DNA of 25,694 bases from the NCBI GenBank assembly GCA_027025615.1, contig JALVQM010000448.1:1-25694 (forward strand). The letters run 5' to 3'. The DNA comes from Desulfobacteraceae bacterium. GTDB lineage: Bacteria > Desulfobacterota > Desulfobacteria > Desulfobacterales > Desulfosarcinaceae. The notes under the pieces are model-generated. The model was not told the origin of the DNA. It ran no database searches and saw only the letters and a list, made by a program, of their open reading frames with translations. This document shows, piece by piece, positions 13,767-20,663 of this stretch. Made by a program: the position numbers and the translations under genes. Position 1 is the stretch's first letter; every line of letters begins with the position of its first letter.

Positions 13767-14618
13767 TCAACTTTTTGACAAATCAACAGGAAGCTTCTGG
13801 CAGCGGGGACAAATATGGGTACTGCGCTGGGAAACAACCAGACGTTTTACAGGTGTGCCGCAACGAGGACACGGCATGTCGGCCCGCTGGTATACTTTCA
13901 ATGATGAAGCATTGCCACCGGCCTGCTGCGAAAGTAATGCGAAATTGTTAAGTCCTCTTCCGAGGGACGTTCCCCGCTTATCAAGCCCCTGACGCAATAC
14001 TTTACGAATAGCCCTCAGGAGACTGGCAGCCTGCCTGGCCGAAAGGTGACATGCTATGGACAAAGGATGGATACAAGCTTCCCACAAAGCTTCATCTGTA
14101 TATATATTACCCAGTCCGGCAATAAATGTTTGGTCGAGTAACAAAGGCTTCAGGCGCCGGTGACGCCGGCTTAACATCTTTGCCAGCCTGCGCGAGGTTA
14201 AATTTTTATCAAGGGGTTCCGGACCAAGCCGGCCAACTACTTCCCGCGGATCATGCACCAGATAAAAACGGCCAAACTTACGGGTATCATGGTACATCAG
14301 CCGGCGCCCGTCTTCCAGTTCAAAAACAAGATGAACATGTTTTGCAGGTTTTTCCCCTGATCCGGCAAAATAAAAACGACCGCTCATTCGCAGATGAACC
14401 ACCATGTGACAATCCGCAGCCAGGGTCCATATCATATATTTTCCCCGCCGCCGGATATCCTTGATGACGGTGCCCGCAAGTTTCTGTTTAAATTCAAATG
14501 TTTCTGACCCAGCCAATAACGCAGGCCAATGGACTTCTACTTTGGAGATCCTGGCTCCGATTGTATGACAGGCCTTGAGATCGTCCACCAGCGTCTGGAC
14601 TTCAGGTAATTCAGGCAT
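13767..14618 (-). CDS. mutM: Formamidopyrimidine-DNA glycosylase (Fpg/MutM)
   Basis: A 283-aa bifunctional glycosylase/AP lyase that excises 8-oxoguanine and formamidopyrimidines. The N terminus is MPELPEVQTL, where Pro2 (exposed after Met removal) is the catalytic nucleophile and Glu3 is essential. RRRGKYMIW carries the conserved Lys, and LGNIYTDEALW is the helix-two-turn-helix. A zinc finger CPRCGTPVKRLVVSQRST with a second CPRC closes the protein, its Arg contacting the DNA backbone. It is about 12 residues longer than usual. The start is ATG 14618 with a GGTGG-like SD. Confidence 0.92.
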   Translation of the reverse strand: MPELPEVQTLVDDLKACHTIGARISKVEVHWPALLAGSETFEFKQKLAGTVIKDIRRRGKYMIWTLAADCHMVVHLRMSGRFYFAGSGEKPAKHVHLVFELEDGRRLMYHDTRKFGRFYLVHDPREVVGRLGPEPLDKNLTSRRLAKMLSRRHRRLKPLLLDQTFIAGLGNIYTDEALWEACIHPLSIACHLSARQAASLLRAIRKVLRQGLDKRGTSLGRGLNNFALLSQQAGGNASSLKVYQRADMPCPRCGTPVKRLVVSQRSTHICPRCQKLPVDLSKS

Positions 14619-14639
14619 TAGAATCCACCGGACATTATT

Positions 14640-14668
14640 ATTATTTTTTCAAGCTATGCCATAGTCAA
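14640..14668 (-). promoter_or_regulatory. Possible mutM promoter
   Basis: On the minus strand TTGACT (14668-14663) and AATAAT (14645-14640) have a 17-base spacer, giving a very short leader before ATG 14618. This is a moderate consensus match only. Confidence 0.35.
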
Positions 14669-14748
14669 ATATCAACTACTAATCAAGTTTCCCGGGAAAT
14701 GACCGATCATAATGATTAAATTTTCGAATCCACACGGTAATAATAGTT

Positions 14749-15717
14749 ATGAATACCGGCATAACAACTCTTGCACCTGGAAAAATAATTGCCATCGGCG
14801 GGGCCAAAGGTGGTGTCGGAAAAAGCATCTTTGCGGCTAACCTTGGGACCTACCTGGCCGGCCGGGGAAAGCGGGTGATCCTGATAGACCTGGACCTAGG
14901 TGGGGCAAACCTGCATCTTTACATGGGTGCCTGGGCACTTAAACATAGAATAAATGATTTCCTGGACAAGAAAGTTGCCAGCCTGGAAGAAATAGCCGTT
15001 AAGACACCTTACGGCCCCATGTTGATTGGTGGAGGCAGCAGTCGGCTGGGAGCACCTAACCTGCCGTTTGTACGAAAACTTAAATTGATCCGAGCGTTAA
15101 AAAAACTGGACGCCGATTATCTCATCATTGATCTGGGTGGTGATACTGCCTTCAATATCCTTGATTTTTATCTTGCGGCAGATACCGGCATTGTTATTAC
15201 AACCTGTGATCCGGCCTCTTACCTGGATGCCTACACTTTCATTAAAATGGCTCTCTATCGCCGCCTGACCAGGCTTTTCGGCCCTGAGTCGGCCTGGCAT
15301 AAATTAAAAGACGAAGCCGTCAAAAACATTATCAACGATTTTGTAAATCAGCCGGCAATCACCAATGGACACCGGGTGACGGAATTGATCGACAGAATCC
15401 AAAACGAGACACCAGCCAAGGCGTACCTGATTGAACAAAGCGTAAAGTCATTCCATCCACACCTGCTGGTCAACATGTCCCGAAGCGACTCTGAAACCTT
15501 GGACCTGGTGCACCGTCTCCGGAAAGTCGCTCAAAAGATGCTTTCAATCAGGGTGGATTTTGCCGGTGCTGTGGCAGAGGACCCCAAAGTGGCCCAAAGC
15601 GCCCATGATCTTGTCCCGGAAGTGGTAAGCAACCCGAACGGAATGCTGGCAGGATACCTGGAAAGATTATGTGCGAACCTGGCTGTCAAACGAGGCGCAT
15701 CCGGTGGGTCCTCCTGA
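14749..15717 (+). CDS. MinD/ParA-family ATPase (FlhG-like)
   Basis: A 322-aa P-loop ATPase of the MinD/FlhG group. The deviant Walker A is GGAKGGVGKS with signature Lys20 and P-loop Lys25. The A' motif is VILIDLDLGGANLH (43-56), the same shape as FlhG (D-D-LG-AN). DADYLIIDLGGD is the Walker B region. The C-terminal 100 residues are helical and unlike MinD's amphipathic membrane tip. No minC, minE, flhF or parB is nearby, so the positioned cargo is unknown. The SD before ATG 14749 is weak. The 3' end overlaps the convergent MoCo-carrier-like gene by 32 bases. Confidence 0.85.
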   Translation: MNTGITTLAPGKIIAIGGAKGGVGKSIFAANLGTYLAGRGKRVILIDLDLGGANLHLYMGAWALKHRINDFLDKKVASLEEIAVKTPYGPMLIGGGSSRLGAPNLPFVRKLKLIRALKKLDADYLIIDLGGDTAFNILDFYLAADTGIVITTCDPASYLDAYTFIKMALYRRLTRLFGPESAWHKLKDEAVKNIINDFVNQPAITNGHRVTELIDRIQNETPAKAYLIEQSVKSFHPHLLVNMSRSDSETLDLVHRLRKVAQKMLSIRVDFAGAVAEDPKVAQSAHDLVPEVVSNPNGMLAGYLERLCANLAVKRGASGGSS

Positions 15718-16501
15718 GTTCTTCCCACAAGGCCCTGATGATCACCATACAGACTTCATCCGGCAAGGGTTCACCGACCCCGGCATAAGCGGCACAGGAT
15801 GTCATAAGTTCCGGATTTCCCGAATATAACCCATAATTTTTCTTGATGTACTCGGCCAGCCACCTGTAGAGCTCATCGAGCCTTTCGGCATCCGTATTGG
15901 CCACCATCACCCGATCCTTTAGCGACAGGGCACCTTTGAGCCTTTCCACGGCCTGCTCGACAGTGGTTGGATATTTTTGCCCGGCATCACCGCCATTGCT
16001 GGCGCCCATAAAAGAACCCAATGATGTAGCCTTTATAAAACCCAGATAAATCGAGGCTTCAAGAATCGAGCAGCTGTCTGAATAAATTGATTTATCTTCA
16101 CTCTGCCGGGGGCCGGTAACATACAATCTCCTTATCCTGTGCACCTCGGCCCAGTCACAAATCAAAGTCGAGGCCTCAAAAAGACTGCGCTGACTCAAAT
16201 CGGCATGCAACAATTGGTTGTGGCTTTGTAAAGTAAATTGAACGGACAAGGTCAGCCAATCTGAAAGTTTTCCCCTTGATATGACAAGAGTACCGTCGGA
16301 TGATTCTATGTTACGTTTTATGGTTTGCCGGATGTCGATAGATTCCATTTCTTTCAATTGGTAACGTGTATCCAGGGGGCCATCCTCACTACGCCGTCCC
16401 CTGGGAATCCAACCGCTATAATCGATTCCCAGCTTTATTGCCGTGTCAAGAACCGCTCTTTGAACCCCGGTTTGACCTCCTGATACGAATCTATGGACCA
16501 T
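15686..16501 (-). CDS. Molybdenum-cofactor-carrier-like (SLOG) protein fused to a DUF6794-like domain
   Basis: A 271-aa two-domain protein. Residues 1-165 match the putative MoCo-carrier family of the SLOG/LOG Rossmann fold: SGGQTGVQRAVLDTA (nucleotide/phosphate loop), GWIPRGRRSEDGPL, and YVTGPRQSEDKSIYSDSC. Residues 177-271 (from YPTTVEQAVERL, with YGLYSGNPELMTSC and VIIRALWEELRRTHRMRLV) match the DUF6794-like layout of the standalone protein at 13455. The usual family member ends after the first domain, so this is a fusion. SLOG proteins bind nucleotide-like ligands; molybdopterin transport is annotated by homology and unproven here. The SD before ATG 16501 is poor. Confidence 0.75.
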   Translation of the reverse strand: MVHRFVSGGQTGVQRAVLDTAIKLGIDYSGWIPRGRRSEDGPLDTRYQLKEMESIDIRQTIKRNIESSDGTLVISRGKLSDWLTLSVQFTLQSHNQLLHADLSQRSLFEASTLICDWAEVHRIRRLYVTGPRQSEDKSIYSDSCSILEASIYLGFIKATSLGSFMGASNGGDAGQKYPTTVEQAVERLKGALSLKDRVMVANTDAERLDELYRWLAEYIKKNYGLYSGNPELMTSCAAYAGVGEPLPDEVCMVIIRALWEELRRTHRMRLV

Positions 16502-16910
16502 TTTCTTGCATCTCTTTCAGATCGCTTTTTCTCTGCTTGTTTAAAGCCTGCACCTGAGCAACTCGCAAGTCATAAATTAGCACACCCATTGCAATTTTAA
16601 TAGTCCTGCCTCTGGTATGCCGACAGCTTTTCGGAATTATTGCAAAGACAACAAGTGTAATTTTACAGCTTTATCCTGAAACCTTTCCAGAAACAGAAAA
16701 TTTTGGTCATCTGACTCTGGTCCAAGCCATCTAAATCCGGTCTTTCAGTAAATGACAGTTTACAATCCGGTTGTAGCCTGTTATTTTTTTGTCAATCCAT
16801 TGTCGGTTGAATTAATTAAATAATTGAGCTTCAGGAACGATAATCTATACAAAACTAAAATGTCAATACCGGCTTAACCCCGGGTCACCAAAGGACAAGG
16901 AGATACTCAC
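16502..16910. other. 409-base divergent intergenic region
   Basis: It separates the MoCo-carrier-like gene (minus) from the SPFH/zinc-ribbon gene (plus). It is AT-rich and carries a predicted plus-strand promoter at 16824-16851 and a repeated ATCCGGT near 16735 and 16767. No gene, tRNA or strong hairpin was recognised. Confidence 0.4.
16824..16851 (+). promoter_or_regulatory. Predicted sigma-70-type promoter of the SPFH/AAA-Lon region
   Basis: TTGAGC (16824-16829), a 16-base spacer and TATACA (16846-16851) lie about 60 bases before ATG 16911. The leader contains the strong SD AAGGAGAT. It could serve the first two genes and perhaps all four. Confidence 0.4.
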
Positions 16911-18035
16911 ATGGGGATGAACAACGTCATTTTCTTGGAAAACATTGAATGGTTCGACGACACCGGACATGAACTCGTACACCGAATTCCTGAAAAAGGC
17001 TCCGGGGAAATCAAATGGGGTGCCCAGCTTACGGTACGCGAAAGCCAGGTGGCTGTATTCTTTTACAAAGGCAAAGCTGTGGAAGCTTTCGGACCCGGTC
17101 GCCACAGCCTGAAAACAGGCAATATCCCCATCCTGACAAAAATTGCGAGCCTGCCCTGGGCGCTGAACAGCCCTTTGCGGGCCGAAGTCTACTTCGTCAA
17201 CATGAAAATTTTTACCGGCCTGAAATGGGGTACCCGTGATCCGGTCGCTTTCAAAGACTCCCAACTGGGACTTGTAAGGCTGAGAGCGTTCGGAGTTTTC
17301 AACATGCAGGTTGTCCAACCTGTTTTGTTTATCAACCGCATGGTTGGCACCCAGAAAATAGTTTCCACCGAAGCTGTGGATAACTATTTAAACCAAGTAA
17401 TTGTATCACGTTTCAACGATTTCATGGGTGAAACCATAGATTCGTTGCTTGATCTTCCTTCCCAGTATGATGAGTTCTCCGAGGCTCTTGCCAAGAAATT
17501 ACAGGCAGACTTCAGCGAATTCGGTCTCGCCATACCCCAGCTTTATGTTAATTCTATCACCCCGCCACCCGAAGTCCAGAAAGCCATAGATGACCGAAGC
17601 CGAATGGGAATCTTCCAGGACATGAATAAGCTCATGCAAATGAAAGCCGCCATGGCCATGGAAAAAGCAGCCGAAACAGAGGGCAGCGGCGCCGGAATGG
17701 GGGCGGGGATGGGCCTGATGATGCCCGCCATGTTCGCCCAGTATTTTTCCGCAGCCGGCAAACAGGGAACCGACCAGGAGCAGCAAACCCAGCAGTGCCC
17801 CGAGTGCAGGCAGCAAATACCCGTGTCGGCCCGTTTTTGCCCCATGTGCGGTCATCAACAGGTGGTTTTTGAAAAATGTGTCAACTGCGGCAAGAACCTG
17901 AGCACCAATGCCCGCTTTTGCTCCCGTTGCGGTCATAGGGTTGAGGAAAAACCGGCCCATAAAAAATGCGCTCAATGCGGCACCGAGAACCTGCCCGATG
18001 CCAAATTCTGCACAAATTGCGGTGAATCACTGTAA
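16911..18035 (+). CDS. SPFH-domain protein with three C-terminal zinc ribbons (YdjI-like)
   Basis: A 374-aa protein. Residues about 30-245 form an SPFH/PHB-like domain (LTVRESQVAVFFYKGKAVEA, FGPGRHSL, then a helical tail QLYVNSITPPPEVQKAIDDR). This is the type seen in B. subtilis YdjI and virion-core-like SPFH proteins. A Met/Ala/Gly-rich linker (about 245-285) may contact membrane. Three zinc ribbons end the protein: C296/C299/C310/C313, C323/C326/C337/C340 and C353/C356/C367/C370. There is no transmembrane anchor, so it is probably a peripheral oligomeric scaffold. SD AAGGAGAT precedes ATG 16911. Its stop is 3 bases before the next gene, which also encodes zinc ribbons. Confidence 0.85.
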   Translation: MGMNNVIFLENIEWFDDTGHELVHRIPEKGSGEIKWGAQLTVRESQVAVFFYKGKAVEAFGPGRHSLKTGNIPILTKIASLPWALNSPLRAEVYFVNMKIFTGLKWGTRDPVAFKDSQLGLVRLRAFGVFNMQVVQPVLFINRMVGTQKIVSTEAVDNYLNQVIVSRFNDFMGETIDSLLDLPSQYDEFSEALAKKLQADFSEFGLAIPQLYVNSITPPPEVQKAIDDRSRMGIFQDMNKLMQMKAAMAMEKAAETEGSGAGMGAGMGLMMPAMFAQYFSAAGKQGTDQEQQTQQCPECRQQIPVSARFCPMCGHQQVVFEKCVNCGKNLSTNARFCSRCGHRVEEKPAHKKCAQCGTENLPDAKFCTNCGESL

Positions 18036-18038
18036 CAG

Positions 18039-19271
18039 ATGACTGCTTTTGTCGTTGAACATCAGTGCCCGCAATGCGGTGCACCAGCCCAACTGCAGGA
18101 AGCCGACCGCCTGATCCGCTGCCCGTTTTGTCGTGTCGGCTCCTATCTTTCCACCCCCGGCAGTTTTCGGTATATCCTGCCGGACAAGGCACCGGAAGAT
18201 ACTGACCTGATCTGGTTTCCTTACTGGCGCCTTAAGGGCATGCTCTTTAATTGTACAACAGACGGTATCGAGAAGCGTTTTGTCGATGTCAGTTATCAGG
18301 CAATTGCCTTTCCGGATGTTCCCATCTCTCTCGGTTTACGCAGCCAGACCCAGAAACTGCGCTTTGCCTTGCCAGATACAGGTGGAACTTTTCTCAAACC
18401 CCAAATAAGTCCCGAGCAATCCATTAAACAGGCTATGACTCAGTTTCAGTCAACAGCCAAAGAATTGCTCCATCAACAATACATCGGTGAAACCCTGAGC
18501 CTGATTTACGCACCTTTTTATTACAAAAAAAGGCTTTATGACGGCCTGTTAAATGAACCGGTTGCCGCGGCAGACTGCGATACTGAGATAAGACTGGACA
18601 ATCTTAGCAGTGATCCTCCCGACTGGCGGCTTGAATTTACAGCAACCATTTGCCCGGCCTGCGGATGGGACCTGGATGGCAGCGGCGACAGCCTGATTTT
18701 AACCTGTCCTAATTGTCAAAAGGTATGGCAGCCTGAAAAAACGACTATCAAACAGGTAAGGGCCGCTCACCAGCCGGTGGAACAAAAAAACGATATTATC
18801 TATCTTCCGTTTTGGCGAATAAATGCCTTGGTTTCCGGTGTAGCCCTGGAATCATATGCCGACCTGGTGAGGCTGGCCAACTTGCCCCGGACAATCCAAC
18901 CTGGCTGGGACACAAAGCCGTTTTACTTCTGGAGTCCTGCTTTCAAGATCCGCCCCCAGAAATTTATCAACGTGGCTTCGGGAATAACTCTTGCCCAGCC
19001 AGAGGGTCCCTGGAAATCAATCCCACCAAAGGGCAATCTGTACCCAGTCAATCTGCCTGTTACCGAAGCTGCCCAAACCATGAAACTGGCCGTTGCATTT
19101 TTCCTGAAGCCCAAACAAAAACTGGCGTCGTTGCTGCCTGGAATCCAAACAAAACCACGGTCATTTGTTCTGGTTTATCTGCCTTTCCGTAAGGGGCCCC
19201 ACGAGCTTATAAACGATCAGCTAAAACTTGCATTTAGCAAAAACATGCTGGCAATGGCTCACAATCTGTAA
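18039..19271 (+). CDS. Zinc-ribbon protein paired with SPFH protein (YdjG-like context)
   Basis: A 410-aa soluble protein with two zinc ribbons: C10/C13 with C28/C31 at the N terminus, and a central one (ICPACGWDLDG then LTCPNC). Between and after them, aromatic segments recur: DLIWFPYWRLKG, SLIYAPFYYKKRLYDG, IIYLPFWRINALVSG and FVLVYLPFRKGPHELI. They look like four diverged copies of one beta-rich unit. No catalytic motif was recognised. Its start is 3 bases after the SPFH gene's stop, so the two are translationally coupled. In Firmicutes a zinc-ribbon protein (YdjG) likewise accompanies an SPFH protein and PspA; here no PspA is seen. The function is inferred as an adaptor in the same complex. 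Confidence 0.65.
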   Translation: MTAFVVEHQCPQCGAPAQLQEADRLIRCPFCRVGSYLSTPGSFRYILPDKAPEDTDLIWFPYWRLKGMLFNCTTDGIEKRFVDVSYQAIAFPDVPISLGLRSQTQKLRFALPDTGGTFLKPQISPEQSIKQAMTQFQSTAKELLHQQYIGETLSLIYAPFYYKKRLYDGLLNEPVAAADCDTEIRLDNLSSDPPDWRLEFTATICPACGWDLDGSGDSLILTCPNCQKVWQPEKTTIKQVRAAHQPVEQKNDIIYLPFWRINALVSGVALESYADLVRLANLPRTIQPGWDTKPFYFWSPAFKIRPQKFINVASGITLAQPEGPWKSIPPKGNLYPVNLPVTEAAQTMKLAVAFFLKPKQKLASLLPGIQTKPRSFVLVYLPFRKGPHELINDQLKLAFSKNMLAMAHNL

Positions 19272-19697
19272 AAAAACATCAGCCGATACGGTTTAACAGA
19301 TAAATCAATAAGACGGTTTATTGCCTTGATAAAATAGCCTTGCAAAATATCGAATTGATTTTTGCCCGCATTGGTAATATTTATATATAAGTACTAAATT
19401 TCGGTGCGGTATAAGCTTGACAGGGTTGGGGGCATTTCCTTGTTTTCCTGGCCGGTCACAATTCACAGGCAGTCAACGGGATTGGCGAAATTGTTCTGAA
19501 CCATACCTCCAAGGCTGCATATTGCTCTGTTGTTGATCTTTAATTTGTCCCTGTCATTCATTTCTGGCTGTTAGGTTTCCTATGGCCCGTAACTGGTTAT
19601 CTATTACAAACATTGTTTCCGCAATAACCTTGTTTAATCCAAGCTCTCCGGACCTGTACCAAAAACGGCTGGCAAGCAACCACCAAAAGGAGCGAGT
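19272..19697. other. 426-base gap inside the SPFH/AAA-Lon cluster
   Basis: A plausible promoter lies at 19355-19383. No strong terminator hairpin follows the zinc-ribbon gene, so read-through from upstream is possible. A 53-codon frame (19582-19743) overlaps the next gene's start and is not convincing. Confidence 0.45.
19355..19383 (+). promoter_or_regulatory. Predicted promoter of the membrane SPFH / AAA-Lon pair
   Basis: TTGATT (19355-19360), a 17-base spacer and TATTTA (19378-19383). The resulting leader of about 300 bases before ATG 19698 is long, so another start site may exist. Confidence 0.35.
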
Positions 19698-20663
19698 ATG
19701 CCGGGTAGCGAACAAAAACAATTTCTCCGTCGAGCATTTATAAAAAAGGTCATTCGCAGGGCCGTCGCTTTGGTAGTAGTATGCGGTTTTATTTACGGAC
19801 TGGCCGCGGCAATATACGCCACCAAAACTTTCTACAAAGTGAAAAAAAATTACGCCGTCGTCCTGGAACGTTTCGATGGCCAGCGCGAAGCTATAACTTC
19901 CGTGGGCTGGCACCTGCGCCTGCCCTATTTCACTCGTATCGAACAGGAAGTTGCCCTGATGAACCAAAGGCTTTATCTTGGTGGTCACCCTGAACCCATG
20001 CGAATAATCTCCAAAGGCAATGTGGCCCTATGGACATCCGGAGTACTGACCTACAGGATACGGGACCTGAAAACATGGGCTATTGAAAACCTTGATCCCC
20101 AGACCCTGCTCCAAGGAGATTATGATGGAATAGTAAAAGATATCCTGCAGGCACAAAAGATCAACCAGCTTGTGTCCGAACGAGAGGCTATAAAGGAAGA
20201 AATATTTCGAGCCTTAAAATCACGTCCCATAAACGTAGGGGGACCAACCCTGGAACAAAAGTACGGAATCGAAATCGTAAGTTTTGTATTAAAAGAAACC
20301 CGTTTTGGCGACAAACTGGTCGAGGCATCTGAGGAAAAGAAACGCCGCGAACTTATAGCCGAAGCTGAAAATTACGCAGCTGACCAGGAAGCCAGCCGAA
20401 TACGTAAGCTTTACGCTGCATACCTGGATGGGATAAAGGCATTACAGAAAGCGATTGGACGACGTGACGGAAGTACAGACACGGCCATTCTCCAATTTCT
20501 CACTCAACAAAAATGGGCTACAGCCTACGAAAAAAACCAGGAAGGACAAAGAACGGTTGTAATCCAAAACACCGGTGGCAGTCCCCTGGGATTGACCTTG
20601 CCTCCGGCACAAACCGTTCAGACACCCGTGCAGGAGAAAAAAGATGGCCAGAAGACTGACTAG
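19698..20663 (+). CDS. Membrane-anchored SPFH/band-7 protein (HflK/HflC-like)
   Basis: A 321-aa protein. A basic N terminus (LRRAFIKKVIRR) precedes one membrane segment (about 22-42). The band-7/PHB domain follows: NYAVVLERFDGQREAITSVG, WHLRLPYFTRIEQEVALMNQ, LTYRIRDLKTWA, then GIEIVSFVLKETRFGDKLVEA. A charged coiled-coil helix (SEEKKRRELIAEAENYAADQ) and a Pro/Gln-rich tail end the protein. The order of parts is that of HflK/HflC, which cage the membrane protease FtsH. GGAG lies a few bases before ATG 19698. Its last 20 bases overlap the start of the AAA+/Lon gene, so the two products are probably made together and may interact. Confidence 0.85.
   Translation: MPGSEQKQFLRRAFIKKVIRRAVALVVVCGFIYGLAAAIYATKTFYKVKKNYAVVLERFDGQREAITSVGWHLRLPYFTRIEQEVALMNQRLYLGGHPEPMRIISKGNVALWTSGVLTYRIRDLKTWAIENLDPQTLLQGDYDGIVKDILQAQKINQLVSEREAIKEEIFRALKSRPINVGGPTLEQKYGIEIVSFVLKETRFGDKLVEASEEKKRRELIAEAENYAADQEASRIRKLYAAYLDGIKALQKAIGRRDGSTDTAILQFLTQQKWATAYEKNQEGQRTVVIQNTGGSPLGLTLPPAQTVQTPVQEKKDGQKTD

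Noticed and set aside
19582..19743. 53-codon ORF overlapping the start of the membrane SPFH gene
   Set aside because: Weak SD and no recognisable features; a leader-peptide role would need conservation data.
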